A DNA stretch of 64,000 bases from Oligoflexia bacterium (GTDB taxonomy: Bacteria; Bdellovibrionota; UBA1018): contig JAMPXJ010000019.1 in assembly GCA_023701205.1 (NCBI GenBank), positions 1-64,000 on the forward strand, read 5' to 3'. Shown here in pieces: positions 1-7,959 of the stretch. The position numbers were made by a program, and so were the translations under genes. The notes beneath the pieces were generated by a model. That model was not told the DNA's origin and did not search any database. It was given only the letters and a program-made list of their open reading frames with translations. Each line of letters starts with the position of its first letter. Position 1 is the stretch's first letter.

Positions 1-544
1 GGAGCTCGACTCGCATGTGAACCCGAACCCGTCGTACCTGGAGCTGTTTCACCGCCTCGCGGATCTCGCGCTGAAGAAGCTCGATCCAAAGCAGAAGAAG
101 CCCGGGCTGGCTCCGCCGGCGGAGTCGGTGCCGGTTAAGTCGGTGCCGGGCAGGGCGGCGCCAGCCGCCACAGTGTCCGCGCAGGCCGAGACGAGGCCCT
201 TGACAGTCGTGACGAAAGTGCGGCAGCCCAGCGTTGAATCGGAATCGAGCATTCATAACGCTCCGAGGTCAACGAAGAGATACTTCGCGCCGAGGCAACG
301 GTATGTCCCGGCTTTCATCAGGCGAAACGTTTGGAAGCGCGACGCGGGTCGCTGCACTTTCGTCGGCCCGGACGGCAGAAAATGCGAAACCCGATTCGCG
401 CTGCAGTACGATCATATCGTTCCGGTTGCGAAGGGCGGACTCAGCACGGCCGAAAATCTCCGCTTGAGATGCCGAACGCACAATCTTCAGGCTGCGATCG
501 AGGTGCTGGGCCAGGCCAAAATGAGGAGATTCCTGAATTTGTGA
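1..544 (+). CDS. HNH endonuclease, C-terminal part (5' truncated by window edge)
   Basis: The frame is open from the first bases of the window, so the true start lies upstream; the GTG at 17 is not a convincing start. The visible part is a basic, Pro/Ala-rich linker followed by an HNH nuclease domain in the last ~90 residues. It shows the Cys of RCTF, a second Cys in KCET, the catalytic-type YDHIVP, the GG..T.ENL core and the closing CRTHN. This is a Zn-finger-like HNH fold that cuts or binds nucleic acid. Its linker and HNH order match the complete HNH gene at 32233-33258, so the two look like paralogs. Biological role is unknown; such multi-copy HNH genes occur in delta-proteobacteria-like genomes. 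Confidence 0.8.
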   Translation, partial: ELDSHVNPNPSYLELFHRLADLALKKLDPKQKKPGLAPPAESVPVKSVPGRAAPAATVSAQAETRPLTVVTKVRQPSVESESSIHNAPRSTKRYFAPRQRYVPAFIRRNVWKRDAGRCTFVGPDGRKCETRFALQYDHIVPVAKGGLSTAENLRLRCRTHNLQAAIEVLGQAKMRRFLNL

Positions 545-588
545 CCGTATGGATTCTCATGTGGCCCGCGGGATGATAGCGCTGAAGT

Positions 589-1164
589 ATGGCGGGATTG
601 GAGCTTCGGACTTTGGCACTGTTGAGAGAAAGCCCGGCTCATCTGGGTGCGCTGCGGCTGGTGCAAAGCCTCGAGCTGCCGGATTGCTGGCTTGGCGCGG
701 GTTTCATTCGGAATCTCATCTGGGATCACCGACACGGGATCAGGACGCCCTTGAGTCACTCGGATATTGATGTCGTGTTTTTTGGTCGCTCCAGGAAAGC
801 GGAGCAGGATCGGATCCTCCAGGAGAAGCTGAGAACTCGAGAGCCGTCCCTCGACTGGTCGGTGACGAACCAAGCCTGGATTCATGAATATAATGGGGAT
901 TCCCCCTATGGTTCCACGCGGGATGCGATCGAACGCTGGCCTGAGACAGCCACCTGCCTGGCGGCAAGACTGACCTCCGCGGGCGAGATCGAGCTGTTCT
1001 CGGCTTTTGGATTTGAAGATGCCTATGACCTGGTGCTCAGGCCGAATCCAAAGTTCAACAAGACGGGACCGTTCAGCGAGAGAATCAAACGAAAGCCCTG
1101 GCTGAAACGCTGGCCAAAGCTTCGCGTCATTGCAGAGAGGCAGCTGTCCAACCCGCGATCGTGA
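589..1164 (+). CDS. nucleotidyltransferase family protein (DUF925 type)
   Basis: A 191-residue soluble protein. The N-terminal half has the minimal nucleotidyltransferase pattern: a conserved GAGFIRNLIWD segment (residues ~36-46) followed by HSDIDVVFF (residues ~57-65), in which the two Asp are the usual metal ligands. The later PYGSTRDAIERWPETATCLAARL segment is typical of the DUF925/PF06042 family, whose members are uncharacterised NTase-fold proteins of this length. The ATG at 589 is followed at once by conserved sequence, so the start is likely right although no good Shine-Dalgarno sequence is seen. It stands alone between an HNH gene and the convergent uppP. Substrate is unknown. Confidence 0.8.
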   Translation: MAGLELRTLALLRESPAHLGALRLVQSLELPDCWLGAGFIRNLIWDHRHGIRTPLSHSDIDVVFFGRSRKAEQDRILQEKLRTREPSLDWSVTNQAWIHEYNGDSPYGSTRDAIERWPETATCLAARLTSAGEIELFSAFGFEDAYDLVLRPNPKFNKTGPFSERIKRKPWLKRWPKLRVIAERQLSNPRS

Positions 1165-1206
1165 GTTTCGCGGGGCTGAATTCCGCGCCCCTCGATTCCC
1201 GCACCC

Positions 1207-1995
1207 TCACATCAGCGAGAGCCTCACGCCCGAAGCCGCAAGCCCGAGGATCACGAGCCCCAGCGCGATACGGTAATACCCGAACCAGCGGAAGCCGCCG
1301 CGCGTGAGATATCCGATGAAGCCGCGGATCGTGACGGCGCCGACCACGAACGACACGACGTTGCCGATCAGGAGTACCTGCACGTGGCTCGCGTCAAGCG
1401 TGGGCAGCGCCTTGAGAAGCTTGATGAGGCTCGCGCCGGTGAGCGTGGGTACGGCGAGAAAAAACGAGAACTCGGCGGCGGCCTTCATCGAGAGTCGCTG
1501 CGAGAGTCCGCCCAGGAGCGTGGCGGCGGAACGCGAGACGCCGGGCACGAAGGCCAGGCACTGGATGAAGCCGATGAGCGCTGCCTGCGGGTAGGGAACC
1601 TCGGAGATGTCGTGCCGGGGGTCCGGACGGCTGAACCATTTCTCGGCGAAAAGCAGGACGACGCCGCCCAGGATCAAGGCGACGGCCACGACGACCACGT
1701 TGCCGAGGAGCGCGTCGATCTTGTTTTTGAGAAGCAGACCCAGCACGGCGGCCGGCAGGAAGGCGACGAACAGCTTTTGATAAAAGTGAAACGAGTGGAG
1801 GAACCTGCGCCAGTAGAGCACGAGGACCGAGAGGATCGCGCCGAACTGCACGATGACGGTGTAGTCTTTCGTGAAAGGCGCCTCATGGATGCCCAGAAGC
1901 GAGGACGCGATGATGATGTGTCCGGTGGAGGAGATCGGGAGATATTCGGTCAGGCCTTCGACGATGGCGAGCAGGATGGCGTGCCAGGTTTCCAT
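1207..1995 (-). CDS. uppP: undecaprenyl-diphosphatase (UppP/BacA)
   Basis: An integral membrane enzyme that dephosphorylates undecaprenyl diphosphate to the monophosphate, recycling the lipid carrier for peptidoglycan and other surface polymers. The protein is 262 residues, the family's normal length, and almost entirely hydrophobic helices. Both family signatures are present: EGLTEYLPISSTGH near residue 13 (catalytic Glu, Ser and His) and PGVSRSAAT near residue 150 (catalytic Arg). It is divergent from the murein endopeptidase gene starting at 2075, so the two cell-wall genes share a ~80-bp upstream region. Convergent with the nucleotidyltransferase gene. Identity is firm. Confidence 0.95.
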   Translation of the reverse strand: METWHAILLAIVEGLTEYLPISSTGHIIIASSLLGIHEAPFTKDYTVIVQFGAILSVLVLYWRRFLHSFHFYQKLFVAFLPAAVLGLLLKNKIDALLGNVVVVAVALILGGVVLLFAEKWFSRPDPRHDISEVPYPQAALIGFIQCLAFVPGVSRSAATLLGGLSQRLSMKAAAEFSFFLAVPTLTGASLIKLLKALPTLDASHVQVLLIGNVVSFVVGAVTIRGFIGYLTRGGFRWFGYYRIALGLVILGLAASGVRLSLM

Positions 1996-2074
1996 GGGGA
2001 TAGGGTCGGACAGATCGGGGACGATGGCAAGGGAGGAATGGCGGTGCTATTCTCGAAAGGAGTCGGGGGAAACG

Positions 2075-3034
2075 ATGAGGAGTAAACTGCCGGGAATCGC
2101 GCGAGACTGGATCTTTGCTCTCCTGCTTTTGAGCGCGGGCTGCGCGAGCATGCCGCCGGAAGCGTTGAATGCGTCGAATGATCCCGCGCCGAACGCGCCG
2201 AACGCGCCAAGCAATCTCCCATTCAATCCCTGGAGCGATGTCCGCGAGCCCGCGCGCGTGGAAAGCGGGAGCGCCACCGCGATCGGCAGCCATTCCGCGG
2301 GCTGCCTGCTCGGCGCCGTGGCGCTGAGGCCCGAAGGCCCGGGTTTTCAGTTGATGCGGATCACGCGCCGCCGCTTCTACGGGCATCCCGCACTCATCGG
2401 CACCGTCGAGAAGCTCGGGCTCGCGGTGCGGGCGAAGAAGCTCGGCACGCTTCTGATCGGGGACGCGAGTCAGCCGCGGGGCGGTCCGTTTCTCACCGGA
2501 CATCGTAGTCATCAGACCGGGCTCGACGTGGACATCTGGTTTTGGGATTCGGCCGAGGCGCGCGCGCGCAGCCTGGATCTCGATGAGCGCGAGTCGCTGA
2601 GCGCCCGGAGCATGGTCTCGGCGGAGCGGAGCGGGGTCGACGTCGCCGCATGGTCCAACCGGCAGGTCGAGGTCCTTCGTCTCGCGGCTTCGCTTGAGGA
2701 GGTTGATCGCATCTTCGTGAATCCGGTGATCAAGAGGGAGCTCTGCGCGCGCAACCCCCGGGACGAGGACGCGGCGTTCCTGCGGAAGCTCCGCCCCTGG
2801 TGGGGGCATGATGCGCACTTTCACGTTCGTTTGAAATGCCCGGCGGGCAGTTCACTTTGCAATACCGGCAAGCAGGATCCGCTTCCGCCCGGAAGCGGCT
2901 GCGACTCTTCGCTCGCGTGGTGGTTCACGGAAGAGGCCAAAGTCGCGCCGGAAAAACCACCCGGCGAGTTCCGGCTGCCCGAGCTGCCGCCGGAGTGCGG
3001 CGAGCTTCTTTCGCGACGCGGCGGAAGCGAGTGA
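2075..3034 (+). CDS. mepA: penicillin-insensitive murein endopeptidase, MepA-like lipoprotein (peptidase M74)
   Basis: A 319-residue zinc metallopeptidase of the LAS type that cleaves D-Ala-mDAP cross-links in peptidoglycan. The frame is open further upstream, but ATG 2075 has AAAGGAG upstream and gives a proper lipoprotein signal: a hydrophobic stretch ending in the lipobox LSAGC near residue 25. Zinc-ligand motifs are visible: GHRSHQTGLDVD (His and Asp ligands) and WWGHDAHFHVR (His ligand), plus the downstream Cys-containing LKCPAGSSLC typical of MepA. Most MepA proteins are soluble periplasmic; the lipobox predicts outer-membrane or inner-membrane anchoring. A hairpin with a T tract follows the stop at 3064-3089. 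Confidence 0.9.
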   Translation: MRSKLPGIARDWIFALLLLSAGCASMPPEALNASNDPAPNAPNAPSNLPFNPWSDVREPARVESGSATAIGSHSAGCLLGAVALRPEGPGFQLMRITRRRFYGHPALIGTVEKLGLAVRAKKLGTLLIGDASQPRGGPFLTGHRSHQTGLDVDIWFWDSAEARARSLDLDERESLSARSMVSAERSGVDVAAWSNRQVEVLRLAASLEEVDRIFVNPVIKRELCARNPRDEDAAFLRKLRPWWGHDAHFHVRLKCPAGSSLCNTGKQDPLPPGSGCDSSLAWWFTEEAKVAPEKPPGEFRLPELPPECGELLSRRGGSE

Positions 3035-3063
3035 GCCGCGGCGCGCGAACGGCGCCGGGAATG

Positions 3064-3089
3064 GCGCCAAGAATTTGGCGCGAATTTTT
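3064..3089 (+). terminator. rho-independent terminator after mepA
   Basis: Perfect 7-bp inverted repeat GCGCCAA (3064-3070) and TTGGCGC (3075-3081) around a GAAT loop, followed by GAATTTTT. It lies 30 bp past the mepA stop. Its T tract runs into a candidate -35 box for the glycogen operon. Confidence 0.65.
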
Positions 3090-3115
3090 GCCGCTTCCCG
3101 CGATTCTTTCATAAT
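3088..3115 (+). promoter_or_regulatory. candidate sigma-70 promoter of the glycogen operon
   Basis: TTGCCG (3088-3093), a 16-bp spacer and CATAAT (3110-3115, five of six consensus bases). This would give a leader of roughly 95 nt before the TTG start at 3218. The surrounding stretch is locally AT-rich against a very GC-rich background. Pattern match only. Confidence 0.4.
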
Positions 3116-3217
3116 ATTTGCTATCGCATTTGGGTGAAGTCTCGGGCATCTTGTTGAATTCGGTGGAAGCGTCCGCCGGATTCTCGAAATCATGAACGCC
3201 GATCTGAGGACAACGCC

Positions 3218-5134
3218 TTGAAGAAATTCGATCCGGAATGCGAGTGGCTGGAGGCGAACCCCTTCGGCTCTTTCGCCATGGGTTCGGTGGACCGCATTCC
3301 CCGCCGCAAGTATCACTCGCTCTTGACGGTTCGGGAGCCGAGACAGGGCGAGACGCTGAACGTGCTCGCCGAGCTGGGAGAGTACATCGACTCGGGCGAC
3401 CGCCTGTTCATGCTGGGCGCCTTCGACTTTGGTGATCGCGTGGAGCCCAAGGGCTACTCCCATCTGAGGGAGTTCAGCTGGGATCCGCATCCGCGCTGGG
3501 TCTACGACATCGACGGCGCTCGCCTCGAGCGCGTGGTGCGCTTGGATCGCAAGACCGACAGCGTGCACGTGAGCTACGCGGTGCGCGCCGGCGCGCGGCC
3601 GCTCCGCATCCGCCTGCGGCCGTTCATCGCCTGCCGCCCCTGGCATGCGCTCACGCGGGAGAATCCGTTCCTCAACGGCGCGAGCCGCGACGAGGGCGAC
3701 GGCGAGCTTTCGTTCGGCTTCTACGAGTCCATGCCGCGCGTACGCATGCGCGTCCGCGGCGCCGTGAACCGCTTCGTGCGGCGGAGCGAGTTCGGCGGAG
3801 AGTGGGTGCGAGGGGTCTTTCATTCGGTCGAGCGCGAGCGCGGGTATGACGCGATCGAGGACTTCTACGCGCCCGGGGAGTTCGAGCTCGACGTCGAGGG
3901 GGACGCGAGCTTCACCTTCGAGGCGGGGCTGGGCCCTCTGCCGCAGGAAGCTTCGGTGAAGCCGCCGAAGGAGGCGAGCGCGCGCACTCTCATCGAGAGG
4001 CTCGAGCAGGCCGGCGAAAAATACCTGATCTCCACGAAAAAGGGTTTCCGATCGGTGATCGCCGGCTATCCCTGGTTCGGTCATTGGGGGCGGGACACGC
4101 TGCTCTGTTTGCCGGGGCTTTGCCTGCAGAGCGGGGACGTGCGGACCGCGGCCGGGATTCTCGAGAGCTATGGCCCCCTCATCGTCGAGGCCCTGACCAC
4201 CCGGGGCATCGTCTGCGATTTTCCGGAAAAGGGCCTGATCCTGACCGGGATTGACGTGCCATTGCTGTATATCCGCGCGGTCCAGGCCCACGCCGAGCGC
4301 GCGACGCGCACCGGATTCAGCGAATTCATGCCGATCGTGTGCCGGATCCTCGATGCGCTTCGAAGCGGCGCGGATCAGCGGGTGCGGATCACCGAGGACG
4401 GCGGCCTCTCCGTGCAGGATGGGCCCTGGGCCACGACCTGGATGGACGTGCTGGCCGACGGACGTCCGGTGACGCCGCGGTCGGGCTTCGCGGTGGAGAT
4501 CAACGCGCTTTTCTTCAACGCGCTCCGCTTCGCGCTCGAGTGGGCGCGAGAGCACGACAAGGGCTTCGCCGCGCGCTGGGAGCCGATCGCGGAGCGCGCG
4601 GAAGAGGGCTTTCTCGGGCGGTTCTGGTCCGAGGAGCGGGGTTATCTCGCGGATTGCGTTTCGGAGGCCGGGCCGGACTTCAGCTTGCGTCCCAATCAGC
4701 TTTTCGCGGTGGGGCTGCCGCACTCGCCGCTCGGGCGCGATCGGAGCGTGCGCGTGGTGGAGGCCGTGCGAGAGGCGCTGCTCACGCCCGTGGGGCTCCG
4801 TACGCTCGCCACCGAGGATCCGAAATACCGCGGACGTTATTCGGGCGGTCAGGCGGGAAGGGACTCGGCCTACCATCAGGGCACGGTCTGGCCCTGGCTT
4901 CTGGGGATTTACGCGGATGCCGTCCTCAAGGCGGAGGGGCTGCAACGGATGAGGAAGGATCTCGAGCCCGTCATCCAGCGGCTCGCGTCGCATCTGGAGC
5001 ACGAGGGCTGTCTGGGACAGATCGCCGAGGTCTTTGACGGAGACGCCCCGCACGCGGCGGGCGGCGCGCCCGCGCAGGCGTGGAGCGTGGCGGAGGTGCT
5101 GAGAGTGGCTTACGCCCTGAAGCTGGGAACATGA
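3218..5134 (+). CDS. glycogen debranching enzyme (amylo-alpha-1,6-glucosidase, archaeal/bacterial type)
   Basis: A 638-residue cytosolic enzyme predicted to hydrolyse alpha-1,6 branch points of glycogen. The N-terminal domain opens with the family hallmark EWLEANPFGSFAMGS and the RRKYHSLL segment, forming the beta-sandwich of GDE N-terminal domains. The C-terminal (alpha/alpha)6 barrel starts near residue 275 with YPWFGHWGRDTLL and has the late HQGTVWPWLLG segment. The start is TTG at 3218, with GAGGA at 3206-3210; a nearer ATG at 3192 is out of frame and stops after nine codons. First gene of a tight operon: the next gene begins 10 bp after the stop. A second, distantly related debranching-type enzyme lies at 45890. 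Confidence 0.9.
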   Translation: MKKFDPECEWLEANPFGSFAMGSVDRIPRRKYHSLLTVREPRQGETLNVLAELGEYIDSGDRLFMLGAFDFGDRVEPKGYSHLREFSWDPHPRWVYDIDGARLERVVRLDRKTDSVHVSYAVRAGARPLRIRLRPFIACRPWHALTRENPFLNGASRDEGDGELSFGFYESMPRVRMRVRGAVNRFVRRSEFGGEWVRGVFHSVERERGYDAIEDFYAPGEFELDVEGDASFTFEAGLGPLPQEASVKPPKEASARTLIERLEQAGEKYLISTKKGFRSVIAGYPWFGHWGRDTLLCLPGLCLQSGDVRTAAGILESYGPLIVEALTTRGIVCDFPEKGLILTGIDVPLLYIRAVQAHAERATRTGFSEFMPIVCRILDALRSGADQRVRITEDGGLSVQDGPWATTWMDVLADGRPVTPRSGFAVEINALFFNALRFALEWAREHDKGFAARWEPIAERAEEGFLGRFWSEERGYLADCVSEAGPDFSLRPNQLFAVGLPHSPLGRDRSVRVVEAVREALLTPVGLRTLATEDPKYRGRYSGGQAGRDSAYHQGTVWPWLLGIYADAVLKAEGLQRMRKDLEPVIQRLASHLEHEGCLGQIAEVFDGDAPHAAGGAPAQAWSVAEVLRVAYALKLGT

Positions 5135-5144
5135 AGCTGGAAAT

Positions 5145-6743
5145 ATGAAGATCTTGATGCTCGGGTGGGAATATCCGCCTCATATCAGCGGAGGGTTGGG
5201 AACGGCGTGCGAGGGACTGACGACCGCTCTCGGGCGGCTTGGGGTCGGGATGGATTTCGTCGTGCCCAAGCTCTTCGGCGCGGAAAACGCGCCCCATATG
5301 CGGCTGCTCGCGCCCACTCCCGCGGAGATCGCGGCGTCGAGCCCGGCGGCGTCGAGTACGCCGGCGGCGCAGGTGGGGAACCGGCCTGAAGCCCCAAGCG
5401 GCGGGACTCCCGGCAAATCACAGCCAGCCGGTGGCACGCGCGCGATCCTGCAGCGGCTGCTCGGCACGGCGACCGGAGCCGAGCCGGAGGGGCACGCGCG
5501 CGAGCTCCCGCGCGAGGTGATGGAGCGGATCCAGAAGGTGGAGGTCCCTTCCTTTCTATCGCCCTATCTCAAGAACACGCCCGCGGAGCTCTCGCAGGCG
5601 ATTCGTACCCGGCTCGAGCGGGCGCTCGCGAAGGGCCGCTCACCGGGCGCGACCGAGGAGGGTAAGGAGGCCGTGGCCTACGGCGCGGTGCTCGACGCGT
5701 TCGAGCGCGCGGGCTCGGCGCTGCCGCCGCTCGTGCAGTCGCTCCTGGCCAGCTCGATCCACGAGAGCTCGGTCAGCGAGCATTACGGCGGGGATCTGTT
5801 CTCCGAGGTCGGCCGGTACGCGGCCAAGGTCCTCGCGCTGGTCGAGAGTCGCGGCGAGCAGGGCTATGAGCTGATCCACGCGCATGACTGGATGACCTTC
5901 CCGGCGGGAGTGGCGCTCAAGGCGCTTACCGGCCTGCCCCTGATCATTCACGTCCACAGCCTCGAGTACGACCGCTCGGGCGCCGGCGCCGACCGGCGGA
6001 TCGAGGAGATCGAGAAGGCGGGCATGAGCGCGGCCGACACGATCATCGCCGTGAGCTATTACACGCGGGACCTGATCCATCGGCGGCATGGCGTGCCGCT
6101 CGAGCGCATCCAGGTGGTCCACAACGGCGTGTACGCACGGAATACCGTCCAGAGCTATCGCGACCAGGCGAAGCTCGACTCGAAGATCGTGCTTTTTCTC
6201 GGGCGCGTGACCTTCCAGAAGGGCCCGGATTACTTCGTCGAGGCCGCCGCGCGGGTGATCCCCCACGTGCCCCAGGTGCTTTTCGTCATGGCGGGCTCGG
6301 GCGACATGCTGCCGCGGATGATGGAGCGGGTGAGCGAGCTCGGGATCGCCGACAAGTTCCTTTTCACCGGCTTTCTCAAGGGCCAGGACGTCGAGCGGAT
6401 GTTCTCGATGGCCGATCTTTACGTCATGCCCTCGGTCTCCGAGCCGTTCGGGATCTCGCCGCTCGAGGCGATCGCCTACCATACGCCGGTGATCATTTCC
6501 AAGCAGTCGGGCGTTTCGGAGGTGCTCAGCCATGCGCTGAAGGTCAACTTCTGGGACGTGGACCAGCTCGCCAACCTCATCGTGAGCGTGCTCAAGTATC
6601 CCGAGCTCGGGACGGATCTCAGCGCCATGGCGACCGAAGAGGTGAAGCGCCTGCATTGGGACGCCTCGGCCGCGAAGACCTCGGAAATTTACGCGAAAAC
6701 CCTCGAAGGGCGCCGTTCGCCCGCGAAAGAGCTCAACAGCTAA
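5145..6743 (+). CDS. glycosyltransferase, glycogen-synthase-like (GT4/GT5)
   Basis: A 532-residue GT-B glycosyltransferase. The N-terminal WEYPPHISGGLGTACEG motif is the nucleotide-sugar synthase type loop seen in GT5 glycogen/starch synthases and related GT4 enzymes. The C-terminal Rossmann domain has FLGRVTFQKGPDYFVEAA and the E-x7-E-like SEPFGISPLEA motif for the donor sugar nucleotide. Between them, around residues 60-190, lies an Ala/Pro/Ser-rich, low-complexity insertion that most GT5 or GT4 proteins lack. Placed between a debranching enzyme and a GH57 amylase, it probably elongates alpha-1,4-glucan or makes maltose/maltodextrin precursors. Donor (ADP- or UDP-glucose) cannot be told from sequence alone. 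Confidence 0.8.
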   Translation: MKILMLGWEYPPHISGGLGTACEGLTTALGRLGVGMDFVVPKLFGAENAPHMRLLAPTPAEIAASSPAASSTPAAQVGNRPEAPSGGTPGKSQPAGGTRAILQRLLGTATGAEPEGHARELPREVMERIQKVEVPSFLSPYLKNTPAELSQAIRTRLERALAKGRSPGATEEGKEAVAYGAVLDAFERAGSALPPLVQSLLASSIHESSVSEHYGGDLFSEVGRYAAKVLALVESRGEQGYELIHAHDWMTFPAGVALKALTGLPLIIHVHSLEYDRSGAGADRRIEEIEKAGMSAADTIIAVSYYTRDLIHRRHGVPLERIQVVHNGVYARNTVQSYRDQAKLDSKIVLFLGRVTFQKGPDYFVEAAARVIPHVPQVLFVMAGSGDMLPRMMERVSELGIADKFLFTGFLKGQDVERMFSMADLYVMPSVSEPFGISPLEAIAYHTPVIISKQSGVSEVLSHALKVNFWDVDQLANLIVSVLKYPELGTDLSAMATEEVKRLHWDASAAKTSEIYAKTLEGRRSPAKELNS

Positions 6744-6753
6744 GGAGAAGCCC

Positions 6754-7959
6754 ATGCCTTCGGTCTGCTTTTACTTCCAGGTCCATCAGCCCTACCGCCT
6801 GAAGCATTATCCGTTCTTCAGCATCGGCAAGGATCATCGTTACTTCGATCGGGACAAGAACGGTGCGATCTTCCGCAAGGTGGCGCACAAATGTTACCTG
6901 CCGGCGAACCAGGCCATGCTCAACCTGATCCGCCGCCACGACGGGCGGTTCCGGATCGCCTACTCGATCACCGGCGTGGCGATCGATCAGATGGCCGAGT
7001 ACGCGCCCGAGGTGCTCGAGAGCTTCCAGGAGCTCGCGGCCACGGGGTGCGTGGAGCTGCTCGGGGAAACTTACTATCATTCGCTCGCCGGCGTTTACGA
7101 CGAGGACGAGTTCCGCGCGCAGGTCGCCCTGCACGCCAAGGCGATGCAGCGGCATTTCGGGATGAGGCCCAAGGTCTTCCGCAACACCGAGCTGATCTAC
7201 AACGACCGCGTCGGCAGTGTCGTGGCGGGGATGGGATATCAGGGCATGATCGCCGAGGGCGCCGACGATATCCTGGGCTGGCGGAGCCCGAACTTCGTCT
7301 ACGAGGCCGCGGACTCCCGGCTGAGGCTGCTGCTCAAGAACTACCGGCTCTCCGATGACATCGCGTTCCGGTTCTCCAACCGGGCCTGGAGCGAGTTCCC
7401 GCTCACTGCGCCGAAGTTCGCGGACTGGGTCCACGCCATCAGCGGAAACGGCGAGACGGTGAACCTGTTCATGGACTACGAGACCTTCGGCGAGCATCAA
7501 TGGGAAGCCACGGGGATCTTCGAGTTCCTGGACCATCTGCCCCGGGAGGTCCTGAAGCGGCGGGACTGGGATTTCCTGACGCCGACGGAGGTGCTCGATC
7601 GCTGCCAGCCGGTCGCGCCGATCAGCTACGGACGCACGGTGTCCTGGGCCGACGTCGACCGGGATCTCACCGCCTGGCAGGGGAATCACATGCAGAAGAG
7701 CGCCCTCAAGCAGGTTTACGACTTGGCGGCCGAGGTGCGTTCGCGCAACAATCCGGCGACCCTGGACCTCTGGCGCCGGCTCCAGACGTCCGATCATTTC
7801 TACTACATGTGCACCAAGTGGATGGCGGACGGCGACGTGCATGCTTATTTCAGTCCCTATGGCAGCCCCTACGAAGCCTTCATCAATTATATGAATGTGC
7901 TCACGGATTTCCGCCAGTCCGTACTAAAATTGAAGGCTCACAAGGAAGCGGTGGCATGA
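6754..7959 (+). CDS. glycoside hydrolase family 57 alpha-amylase-like protein
   Basis: A 401-residue cytosolic GH57 protein (no signal peptide). The opening FYFQVHQPYRL is the GH57 signature. The nucleophile sits in FRNTELIYN (Glu146) and the acid/base in FMDYETFGEHQ (Asp241). GH57 contains alpha-amylases, 4-alpha-glucanotransferases and branching enzymes; the ~400-residue length fits the intracellular alpha-amylase subgroup rather than the ~530-residue or longer branching enzymes. A GGAG sequence precedes the ATG. The stop overlaps the start of the next gene (ATGA at 7956-7959), so translation is coupled. Likely trims or remodels alpha-glucan made by neighbouring enzymes. Confidence 0.88.
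   Translation: MPSVCFYFQVHQPYRLKHYPFFSIGKDHRYFDRDKNGAIFRKVAHKCYLPANQAMLNLIRRHDGRFRIAYSITGVAIDQMAEYAPEVLESFQELAATGCVELLGETYYHSLAGVYDEDEFRAQVALHAKAMQRHFGMRPKVFRNTELIYNDRVGSVVAGMGYQGMIAEGADDILGWRSPNFVYEAADSRLRLLLKNYRLSDDIAFRFSNRAWSEFPLTAPKFADWVHAISGNGETVNLFMDYETFGEHQWEATGIFEFLDHLPREVLKRRDWDFLTPTEVLDRCQPVAPISYGRTVSWADVDRDLTAWQGNHMQKSALKQVYDLAAEVRSRNNPATLDLWRRLQTSDHFYYMCTKWMADGDVHAYFSPYGSPYEAFINYMNVLTDFRQSVLKLKAHKEAVA

Noticed and set aside
2852..5053. 733-residue minus-strand open frame over the debranching enzyme
   Set aside because: Antisense shadow of a high-GC gene; the plus-strand protein has clear family motifs and the minus-strand one has none.
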